From positions 1 to 5,751 of the forward strand of contig JAISCM010000147.1 of the NCBI GenBank assembly GCA_031265595.1: DNA of 5,751 bases. Reading direction: 5' to 3'. Below, in pieces: positions 1 to 5,751 of the stretch (positions are counted from its first letter, which is position 1; the number at the start of each line of letters is the position of its first letter). Made by a program: the position numbers and the translations under genes. The notes below the pieces were generated by a model, which was given only the letters and a program-made list of their open reading frames with translations, was not told the DNA's origin and made no database searches. This DNA comes from Tannerellaceae bacterium. GTDB lineage: Bacteria; Bacteroidota; Bacteroidia; Bacteroidales; Tannerellaceae.

Positions 1-95
1 GACTTTTGGGTCATTAGGGTAATTAGGGACGATCGAAGACAATCGTCCTTAATGACCCTAATGACCTTATTGACCCTAATGACCCTAAAGTCCCT
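1..95. repeat. 9-bp repeat cluster forming a long imperfect inverted repeat
   Basis: A 9-bp unit with consensus AATGACCCT is repeated head-to-tail on the + strand at 51-59, 60-68, 69-77 and 78-86, with degenerate copies at 42-50 and 87-95. The same unit runs in the opposite direction at 7-15, 16-24 and 25-33. The opposing blocks make an inverted repeat: 9-33 pairs with 42-66, giving 25-bp arms with two mismatches (one a G:T pair) around an 8-base loop. A competing pairing joins 1-19 with 74-92 (18 of 19 match). It lies between whatever precedes the window and the operon promoter. It could be a dispersed intergenic repeat, part of a terminator for an upstream gene, or a protein-binding array. 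The repeat structure is certain; its function is unknown. Confidence 0.85.
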
Positions 96-99
96 GAAT

Positions 100-115
100 C
101 CCCCCCTTTAGGGGG
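100..115. repeat. short C-rich/G-rich hairpin (C5-TTTA-G5)
   Basis: Seven C residues (100-106) are followed by TTTA and five G residues (111-115). This allows a 5-bp all-GC stem (102-106 with 111-115) with a 4-base loop. No T-run follows on either strand, so it is not a classical intrinsic terminator. The G side merges into the G-tract run that follows, so the hairpin and a G-quadruplex would compete for the same bases. Confidence 0.6.
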
Positions 116-154
116 TTGGGGGGTGGGTTGGGGGTGGGTGGGGCTGGGTTGGGG
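111..154 (+). other. putative G-quadruplex-forming G-tract run
   Basis: Eight runs of three to six G residues (111-115, 118-123, 125-127, 130-134, 136-138, 140-143, 146-148, 151-154) are separated by only one or two bases. This far exceeds the usual four-tract, short-loop definition of a quadruplex motif. It lies on the non-template strand of the operon, ends 4 bases before the inferred -33 element and would be upstream of the transcript. The tract pattern is seen directly; folding and any effect on transcription or replication are inferred. Confidence 0.7.
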
Positions 155-158
155 ATGA

Positions 159-188
159 GTTGTTTTTAAAAAATTATCCTTATCTTTG
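159..188 (+). promoter_or_regulatory. Bacteroidetes-type promoter for the three-gene operon
   Basis: TATCTTTG at 181-188 matches the Bacteroidetes -7 consensus TAnnTTTG exactly. A GTTG at 159-162 sits 18 bases upstream, in the place of the -33 TTG/TTTG element. The spacer is very A/T-rich and contains TTTTTAAAAAA (163-173). Transcription would begin around 191-197, leaving a leader of about 40 bases before the first ATG. A TATAAT-like string at 202-207 is probably incidental in this phylum. No operator was recognised, although the repeats and G-tracts just upstream are candidates for control. Confidence 0.65.
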
Positions 189-234
189 CAGAGTTTTCGG
201 CTATAATAGATAAACTCCAATAAAATAATGAATA

Positions 235-2658
235 ATGAACTTTGAAACAAAACAATCGTTGCCTGCTTATTATGACTATCTGCAAGACGAAGTAAGACAA
301 TCTCTTAAAGCGCCTGTAGACTATTTCAATGAATTTGATAAAGATGTATTACTGAGGCCGGAAAGCTGGTTTAAAGCCCTGGCAGTACTTGAACTGGCGC
401 TGGATTCGCATATAGAAGCGGAGGAAACGAAGGATTTCTTCCTGCTTATTTTCAGAAGATATGATTATCACGCTTCGGTGGAGCTGAATGAGGAGGATTA
501 TCTGTGGCATTGGAACAGGATACACCAGATAATAGACCGCATCATCCCCTATCACCCCATAGCTTATGTAGAGAAAGCGCTGCAATTTATCAGTACCCGC
601 CGGGGATTGGTAAGCAAAGAGAAAACCCTTTACTACCTGCAAAAAGGAAAAGAAGCCTGCAACGATATTGCCTGCGTCCGCTTAGGCTATTACCTGTATA
701 GCGGCTTTTTGGGGGAGACAGACAAAATAGCCGGTATGGAACTGCTGAACAGCGCCCAGACCAGCGAAGGAAAACTGTGCGCTGCTATCTACAAAGGAAG
801 CATCGCCATTAGCGAAGGCAGGGTAGAAGAAGCAAAAACAATGCTCGACGAACTGGAAAAGGAAAACCCCGTGCCCGATCTGATCAGGCTTATATACGAA
901 CAAAAGGGATATGTGCTGGAAATAACGGAAGCGTATGAAGAAGCAGCCGCCTACTACCAGAAAGCATATAATGATACACTGGCATCGGGATTCGCCCTGA
1001 TACGCCTCGCCTATATGCATTATGGTAAACGTATAGAGCAGGCAAAAGACGAACCCGAAGCAATTGCCATGATGGAAGAGGCGCTCCGTTTAGGGCGGAT
1101 AGATGCCGCACGGAGTATTTATTTTTGTTATAATAACGACGAAGCAGCGTGGTACGACGCCGGTAAAGCGCTCTACTGGCTTGAAAAAGGCTATCAATAT
1201 GCCGACGACTATTGCACGGCCGAACTGGCCTACCGCCATCTGTACAATGAAGAGTATAAAGATGTAGAAAAGGGGCTGAAGTATCTCGACGAGGCGATCG
1301 AACTGAATTATTCGGGCGCCATGATCCAGAAAGCCTACCATCATATTGAAGGAGATATCGTAGAGAAAGATATAGCCAAAAGCCTGGAGTATTTAGACAA
1401 GGCCTTAGCAAACGGGAATGGCAACGCTGCTTTTCGCGCCGGCATTTTATATGAAGACGGCAGCGCTACAACAGACGGCGCCTCTGATTACACAAAAGCG
1501 TTGGCCTACTACGAAAAAGGGGCCGGATTAGACGACGATCAGTGCTGCGGATATGCCGGGCGATATTACCTGGTCGGCCTGGGTACGGCAATAGATTACA
1601 CAAAGGCGAAAGCTTATTACGAAAGAGGCTACAGAATAAATGATCCATTCTGCATCGTAGAGCTGGGCCTCATGCATGAAGAAGGGAACGGTATGGAGGT
1701 AGACGAAGCCAGAGCGTTTGAGTTGTACACACAGGCTTCGGAACAAAATTATGCACATGCTTTCTACCTGCTGGGAAGATGCTATCGATATGGAGTAGGC
1801 ACGGAAGAAAACCCCGACGAAGCCATTGCCTGCTTTGAAAAAGCCGCCGGACAGGAGCATGCCAAAGCGCAAGCCGAACTGGGGCATATCTACGAAACAG
1901 GCTACGGCGTAGAAGTGAATAGTAAAAAAGCTGTGGAATACATGGAGCAGTCGGCCAACCTGGGATATGCCTACGCCGAATACAAGATGGGCTGCTACTA
2001 CCTATATGGTCTGGAAGGCGCCATTGCCAAGCATAATGAAAAAGCGGTAGAATGGCTGACGAAAGCCACAGACAAGAATCATCCTTATGCCATGATTGAA
2101 ATGGGCGATTATTATCTGTATAATGTAGGAGGTAGCGGCGAGCAGGCAAAAGCATTCGATTATTACCTGAAGGCTGCCGGACAGGGATGCGTAAACGAAG
2201 GCTTGGGCGTGTGTTACGAATATGGTTTCGGCGTAGAGGTAAACGAAGGCGAGGCATTCAAGTACTACCTCAAAGCATCCGAAGACGGATACGTCCGGGC
2301 AAAGTACTATGCCGGGATTTGTTATTACTTTGGCTATGGCGTGAAAGAGAATTTTGGCGAAGCATACCGCTGGTTTAACGACGCCGCCAATGAAGAGCAC
2401 ATAGCCGCTACCTATTATAAAGCCAAGATGTTGCTGGCCGGCGAAGGCGTAGCGCAGCACATAGAAGAAGGCATACAACTGCTGAAGCAGGCTGCCGAAG
2501 CAGACCAGCCGGATGCTCAATTTGAATTAGGCAATTGCTACCTGGCAGGAAAAGGTGTGGATGAAAACGAAGCCCTCGCCATGGAATGGTTTGAAAAAGC
2601 CGCCGACAACGGGCATGAGAAGGCGCTGAAAGTAACAGGAAGAAGACGCAGAAAATGA
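235..2658 (+). CDS. Sel1-repeat (TPR-like) protein, 807 aa
   Basis: This is a predicted cytoplasmic scaffold protein: no signal peptide or membrane segment is visible. From about residue 146 to 795 it is built of roughly 17-18 consecutive units of about 36 residues. The later ones match the Sel1 pattern well (A...LG..Y..G.GV......A...Y.KAA..G); clear examples start near residues 472, 508, 544 and 760. Units at about 180-260 look more like plain TPRs. Sel1 units are helix-turn-helix pairs that stack into a superhelix for protein binding. Residues 1-140 are not Sel1-like and contain a segment (about 69-124) resembling the product of the third gene. One unit, near residue 655, is about two residues short. 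The protein ends in a basic GRRRRK tail. The ATG at 235 is chosen because it follows the promoter by about 40 bases. An upstream ATG at 228 is out of frame and stops after five codons. The stop overlaps the next gene by 4 bp. The family is clear; its partner and function are not known. Confidence 0.93.
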   Translation: MNFETKQSLPAYYDYLQDEVRQSLKAPVDYFNEFDKDVLLRPESWFKALAVLELALDSHIEAEETKDFFLLIFRRYDYHASVELNEEDYLWHWNRIHQIIDRIIPYHPIAYVEKALQFISTRRGLVSKEKTLYYLQKGKEACNDIACVRLGYYLYSGFLGETDKIAGMELLNSAQTSEGKLCAAIYKGSIAISEGRVEEAKTMLDELEKENPVPDLIRLIYEQKGYVLEITEAYEEAAAYYQKAYNDTLASGFALIRLAYMHYGKRIEQAKDEPEAIAMMEEALRLGRIDAARSIYFCYNNDEAAWYDAGKALYWLEKGYQYADDYCTAELAYRHLYNEEYKDVEKGLKYLDEAIELNYSGAMIQKAYHHIEGDIVEKDIAKSLEYLDKALANGNGNAAFRAGILYEDGSATTDGASDYTKALAYYEKGAGLDDDQCCGYAGRYYLVGLGTAIDYTKAKAYYERGYRINDPFCIVELGLMHEEGNGMEVDEARAFELYTQASEQNYAHAFYLLGRCYRYGVGTEENPDEAIACFEKAAGQEHAKAQAELGHIYETGYGVEVNSKKAVEYMEQSANLGYAYAEYKMGCYYLYGLEGAIAKHNEKAVEWLTKATDKNHPYAMIEMGDYYLYNVGGSGEQAKAFDYYLKAAGQGCVNEGLGVCYEYGFGVEVNEGEAFKYYLKASEDGYVRAKYYAGICYYFGYGVKENFGEAYRWFNDAANEEHIAATYYKAKMLLAGEGVAQHIEEGIQLLKQAAEADQPDAQFELGNCYLAGKGVDENEALAMEWFEKAADNGHEKALKVTGRRRRK

Positions 2659-4451
2659 AAGATACAACCAACCAACATGTATTTCAGGTAAACCTGAAAG
2701 GGATGATAGCCTTGCTATCGGAACACATCTACAGTAATCCAAGTACCTTTGTAAGAGAATTATTGCAAAACGGTATTGATGCCATTACGGCCTTCCGCAG
2801 TATAGACGAGTCGCTGGAAGGCAGCATCCATGTACGCCTGAGCAGCGACGGCTCCATGCTATTTGAAGACAATGGTATCGGACTGAAAGAAGAAGAGATC
2901 CACCGGGTACTGACCGTTATCGGCGAAAGTTCCAAACGGGGCGAATTAGACTCGAAAGACTTCATCGGGCGCTTCGGCATCGGACTGTTGTCGTGCTTCG
3001 TGGTAAGTAATGAGATTGTATTCGAAACACGTTCGGCCCTGAGCAAAGATGCGCTTCGCTGGCGGGGGAAGGCAGATGGCACTTACGAAACGATCGTCTT
3101 GCCGGAAGAACGTCCGGTGGGCACACGGGTGATGCTTACGCCCAAAGCCGAGTGGCGGCATCTGTTCGAGTACGAAACATTTAAGCGCAATCTTGTATTC
3201 TATGGCAACGCTTTGCCTTATCCGGTCTATTTGGCAGGAGAAGGCAAGGATGAAGAACAGGTAAATGATCTGGCGCCGGTATGGTTTACACCCGGAACGC
3301 CTAAAGAAACCTTGCTGGCTTATGGAAAAGAGGCTTTCCAATCGTCCTTTCTGGATGCTTTCCAGCTAAAAACAACCAGCGGCGGCATCCGGGGGACGCT
3401 TTATATCCTGCCGTTTAAGACGCAGTTTTCCGGCAGGCTCTCGCATCGTATCTACTTAAAGCGAATGTTGCTTAGCGAGGGCGATTGTAACCTGCTTCCT
3501 GCCTGGGCCTTCTTTGTGAAGTGTGTGCTGAATGCCGACACCTTGTCTTCTACCGCTTCGCGCGAATCGTTAGTGAATAACGAAGAGCTCCGGAAAGCGC
3601 AAAAAGAAATAGGGAATGCCCTGAAAGCGTATCTGCGAAGCCTGATTGATACCAACCGTGATTTATTCAGCAAACTACTGGAAGTTCATTATCTTCACAT
3701 AAAAGCCATCGCGGCAGAAGATAATGATATGTTAGACCTGTTTCTGGACGCTCTGCCCTTTGAAACCAATAAAGGGACACGCAGTTTCGGAAGTATCCGC
3801 CGGAGCGATCCTACGATATGCTATACCGCCAACCTGGATGATTTCAAACAGATACGGCGTATCGCTTTCTCGCAGGGAATGTTGATAATCAATGCCGCTT
3901 ATACCTTCGACGAGTCGCTGCTGAAGAAAGCGGCGCGCCTGCATGCCGATATCGAACTGCAAGAAGTATCGCCAGCGCGCATTTTAGAGAACTTTACCGA
4001 CGCCGGCTATGAAGATCATCCCGAATATAAGACCGTTGAGAAGCGGTGCAACGGGATACTTGAGCCGTTTGGCTGTATCTCCAAACTAAAGCATTTTACC
4101 CCGACAGACACCCCGGTTATCTTCGTAGCCAGAGAGAAAGCATCTGCCGGAAAAGAAAAGATGTCGTCTGCCAACCCCCTGAATGCGATATTGGGATCAT
4201 TTACCCCGAAGATAAAGATAGAGTCAACGCCCACGCTCTGCCTGAATGTGGATAACGAATTGATAAAAGCATTGATCACCCTCGACGATAAGGTAGTTTT
4301 CGAAGCCATCATACATATATTATATGTACAGTCTCTGCTGCTGGGAAAGTATCCGGTAAACAACGACGAGATGAACCTGTTCAACGAATCGCTCTACCGC
4401 CTCATCATCATGGGAATGTCTGACTTATTAGGAATGATACATAAGAATTAA
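2655..4451 (+). CDS. divergent HtpG/Hsp90-family molecular chaperone, 598 aa
   Basis: ATP-dependent cytosolic chaperone of the Hsp90 (GHKL-fold) family, close to the 624 aa of E. coli HtpG. The N-terminal ATPase domain (about 1-185) has all its landmarks: RELLQNGIDA with the presumed catalytic Glu35 and Mg-binding Asn39, D72-N-G-I-G (nucleotide-binding Asp), a TVIGESSKR lid segment, G105-R-F-G-I-G-L, and G156-T. The middle domain has RIYLKRMLLSE followed by S-R303-E, matching the HtpG region carrying the arginine that contacts the ATP gamma-phosphate. After a divergent stretch (about 390-520), residues 527-590 (TLCLNVDNELIKAL, then IIHILYVQSLLLG) resemble the HtpG C-terminal dimerisation segment. 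It ends in IHKN, not an EEVD-type tail. The start overlaps the upstream stop (ATGA), and residue numbers of the ATPase motifs line up with HtpG, supporting this ATG. It is too divergent to call canonical htpG with confidence, so it is probably a paralogue serving the flanking repeat proteins. Confidence 0.92.
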   Translation: MKDTTNQHVFQVNLKGMIALLSEHIYSNPSTFVRELLQNGIDAITAFRSIDESLEGSIHVRLSSDGSMLFEDNGIGLKEEEIHRVLTVIGESSKRGELDSKDFIGRFGIGLLSCFVVSNEIVFETRSALSKDALRWRGKADGTYETIVLPEERPVGTRVMLTPKAEWRHLFEYETFKRNLVFYGNALPYPVYLAGEGKDEEQVNDLAPVWFTPGTPKETLLAYGKEAFQSSFLDAFQLKTTSGGIRGTLYILPFKTQFSGRLSHRIYLKRMLLSEGDCNLLPAWAFFVKCVLNADTLSSTASRESLVNNEELRKAQKEIGNALKAYLRSLIDTNRDLFSKLLEVHYLHIKAIAAEDNDMLDLFLDALPFETNKGTRSFGSIRRSDPTICYTANLDDFKQIRRIAFSQGMLIINAAYTFDESLLKKAARLHADIELQEVSPARILENFTDAGYEDHPEYKTVEKRCNGILEPFGCISKLKHFTPTDTPVIFVAREKASAGKEKMSSANPLNAILGSFTPKIKIESTPTLCLNVDNELIKALITLDDKVVFEAIIHILYVQSLLLGKYPVNNDEMNLFNESLYRLIIMGMSDLLGMIHKN

Positions 4452-4454
4452 GCC

Positions 4455-5540
4455 ATGAAATACACATTAGAAATACAAAAGATCCTTTTCCAGGCAGACG
4501 ATAACAAGAGCCTGTCGCCTAAAGATAAGATCCGCCTGCTAAAACAGGCCGTTGCCATTGCCGACGATAACGACGATGTAGAGTGGGGATACGACGTCCG
4601 CATGCAACTGATCCGGGAGTGTTATTTTGTAGCCTCGGCAACTGATTTGATCAACGAGTTTTCGTGGATACTGAATGCCTACGAGAACCATCCCGACTGG
4701 TTCGACGAAAATGATTTCCTTTGGCAATACAAATGGATACTGGTAAGGATGTATAACAATTCGCAGGTATCGATGGAGCAGATAAACGCCGTGATGGAAG
4801 ACTTTAAAACACGCCTCCGGCGAAACGGTTACGGACTGCGCCCCTATTACGACCGCCTGTACGACGAAACACTGATCATCGGCGATCTGGAAAAAGCAAA
4901 GGAATACCTCGACCTGCGAAACGAAGCCCCCGACGACGCCATGGGAAGCTGCCAGGCCTGCACACTGGACTACGAGCTCGACTATTATCTGGCGATTGAC
5001 GATTTCGACGAGGCTTACAACCGGGCCACCCCGCTCCTTACCAAACAAATCTCCTGTACGCATGTGCCCGCCCGCACCTTTTGCGCCTTAGCCTATCATG
5101 CCGGTAAAAAGGGAAAAACAGCTTTAGCCGCCGAACTGTTTGAACGGGCGGAAGAAGAGATGAGTGTGCTATTCGACCTGAACGATGAGAACCTGATTGT
5201 TCCCGTCGGCTTATTGATCTGTTATTTATTCGGCGTAAATGAAGAAAGGGCCTGGTATTATATTGAAAAGACATTGCCCTGGTACATCGAGTCGGACGAC
5301 TATGCACGCTACAAATACGCCGCCTGTCTGATAGAGGGACTGAATAAACTAACAGCCGATAAAACGGCAACGCTCGAATTACCAACGGAATTCGAGCTGT
5401 ATAATGCCAGTCATACCTACCCTGCGGCAGAGCTGAAAGCGTATTTCAAGAGAACAGCCTGGCAATTAGCCGAAGCTTTCGACAAACGGAACAATTGCCA
5501 TACGTTCAGGGACAGATTACGTTCCGAAACCGGTTCATAA
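4455..5540 (+). CDS. TPR-like helical-repeat protein of unknown function, 361 aa
   Basis: A soluble, acidic, almost wholly helical protein with no signal peptide. No named enzyme motif is recognised. Helix pairs typical of degenerate TPRs are visible at about 132-163 (G-D-L-E-K-A-K-E-Y-L), 170-201 (D-D-F-D-E-A-Y) and 205-238 (A-L-A-A-E-L-F-E-R-A). Residues about 68-125 carry F..I...Y..H....FDENDFLW.Y..I, which matches a segment at nearly the same position in the Sel1-repeat protein. A CxxC (Cys166, Cys169) and a CxH (Cys201, His203) are present; metal binding is possible but unsupported. The start lies 3 bp after the Hsp90 stop, so the gene is almost certainly co-transcribed and probably translationally coupled. 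The next Met is near residue 50, so the first ATG is preferred. The last 35 bp overlap the opposite-strand aminotransferase gene. A likely role is partner or adaptor of the Hsp90 protein, inferred from context only. Confidence 0.85.
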   Translation: MKYTLEIQKILFQADDNKSLSPKDKIRLLKQAVAIADDNDDVEWGYDVRMQLIRECYFVASATDLINEFSWILNAYENHPDWFDENDFLWQYKWILVRMYNNSQVSMEQINAVMEDFKTRLRRNGYGLRPYYDRLYDETLIIGDLEKAKEYLDLRNEAPDDAMGSCQACTLDYELDYYLAIDDFDEAYNRATPLLTKQISCTHVPARTFCALAYHAGKKGKTALAAELFERAEEEMSVLFDLNDENLIVPVGLLICYLFGVNEERAWYYIEKTLPWYIESDDYARYKYAACLIEGLNKLTADKTATLELPTEFELYNASHTYPAAELKAYFKRTAWQLAEAFDKRNNCHTFRDRLRSETGS

Positions 5541-5751
5541 ACGCTTCCGCTTCCTGCATGGAGAGGCAAAGAGGGGGAAGTAAGCGGATGGTGTTTGCAC
5601 CGGCTACCCCGGTAAAGACTTTTTGTTCGAAAAGTAGCCGGGTGCGTATTTCTTTGATTGGCTGTTCAAATTCAATGCCTATCATAAGTCCCCGTCCGCG
5701 CAGTTCTTTGATTCCGGGAAGTTGGCTAAGTTCTTCCATCAGGTAATCGCC
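5506..5751 (-). CDS. argD: class-III aminotransferase, C-terminal part; probably acetylornithine aminotransferase
   Basis: The window holds only the last 81 codons and the TGA stop (complement of 5506-5508); the reading frame stays open to the right edge. The visible protein has the C-terminal small-domain signatures of pyridoxal-phosphate class-III aminotransferases: GIKELRGRGLMIGIEF, then KVFTGVAGANTIRLLPPLCLS, which matches the R-[LF]-x-P-P-L segment of the ArgD/ornithine aminotransferase family. ArgD catalyses transamination between N-acetylornithine (N-succinylornithine in some Bacteroidetes) and 2-oxoglutarate in arginine biosynthesis. The catalytic lysine and PLP pocket lie outside the window. 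The ATG complement at 5737-5739 is internal, since the preceding codons (GDYL) continue the family's sequence. Another class-III aminotransferase, such as ornithine aminotransferase, is the alternative. The gene converges on the operon and overlaps it by 35 bp. Confidence 0.83.
   Translation of the reverse strand, partial: GDYLMEELSQLPGIKELRGRGLMIGIEFEQPIKEIRTRLLFEQKVFTGVAGANTIRLLPPLCLSMQEAEAFMNRFRNVICP

Noticed and set aside
7..33. TTAGGG-like strings resembling telomere repeats
   Set aside because: The period is 9 bp rather than 6, the array is short and inverted, and nothing else suggests a chromosome end.
1..95. CRISPR array
   Set aside because: The units are 9 bp, head-to-tail without spacers, and no cas genes are present.
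228..245. Five-codon ATG...TGA frame overlapping the Sel1 gene start
   Set aside because: A leader peptide cannot be excluded, but it has no initiation signal and such short frames arise readily in A/T-rich leaders.
23..250. Open frame of 75 codons on the - strand through the repeat region
   Set aside because: Its sequence is a proline-rich low-complexity translation of the G-tracts and a repetitive GSLGS translation of the 9-mers, and it overlaps the operon promoter and start; it is a by-product of the repeats.
890..1411. Long - strand open frames inside the Sel1 gene (also 1670-2257 and 2002-2520)
   Set aside because: They are antisense shadows of a strongly supported + strand repeat gene and show no recognisable domain.
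5596..5615. Short inverted repeat ACCGG/CCGGT as a terminator
   Set aside because: It has only a 5-bp stem, no T-run follows, and it lies inside the coding part of the aminotransferase gene.

Overview
The window looks like a chromosomal segment of a Bacteroidales bacterium, with Parabacteroides or Bacteroides most likely. Three things suggest this: a promoter of the Bacteroidetes type (TATCTTTG, matching TAnnTTTG, with an upstream TTG) before the first gene, an A/T-rich leader without a clear Shine-Dalgarno sequence, and the family affinities of the proteins. The genus is a guess made without a database search.

Layout. Bases 1-234 are non-coding and unusually structured. They hold a cluster of 9-bp repeats in opposing orientations that can fold into a long imperfect hairpin (1-95), a short C5-TTTA-G5 hairpin (102-115), a run of eight G-tracts in 44 bases on the + strand (111-154), and then the promoter (159-188). 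Next comes a tightly packed three-gene operon on the + strand: an 807-aa Sel1-repeat protein (235-2658), a 598-aa divergent HtpG/Hsp90-type chaperone (2655-4451) that overlaps the first gene by 4 bp (ATGA), and a 361-aa helical-repeat (TPR-like) protein (4455-5540) that starts 3 bp after the chaperone stop codon. At the right edge the C-terminal part of a class-III aminotransferase, most likely acetylornithine aminotransferase (argD), lies on the - strand (5506 to beyond 5751). It overlaps the end of the operon tail-to-tail by 35 bp.

How the genes may work together. The Hsp90 gene keeps every ATP-binding motif, the middle-domain arginine of the S-R-E motif and a recognisable C-terminal dimerisation segment, so it should be an active ATPase chaperone. 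It sits between two alpha-solenoid repeat proteins. These two proteins also appear to share a module of about 60 residues near their N-termini, with the pattern F..I...Y..H, then [DN]E.D[FY]LW.[WY]..I at almost the same residue numbers. The best reading is a dedicated Hsp90 paralogue with two co-encoded helical-repeat partners (co-chaperones, adaptors or clients). This resembles the TPR co-chaperone arrangement of eukaryotic Hsp90, but the chaperone lacks the C-terminal EEVD-type tail those partners bind. What the system does in the cell cannot be read from this window. The argD fragment is ordinary metabolism and appears unrelated.
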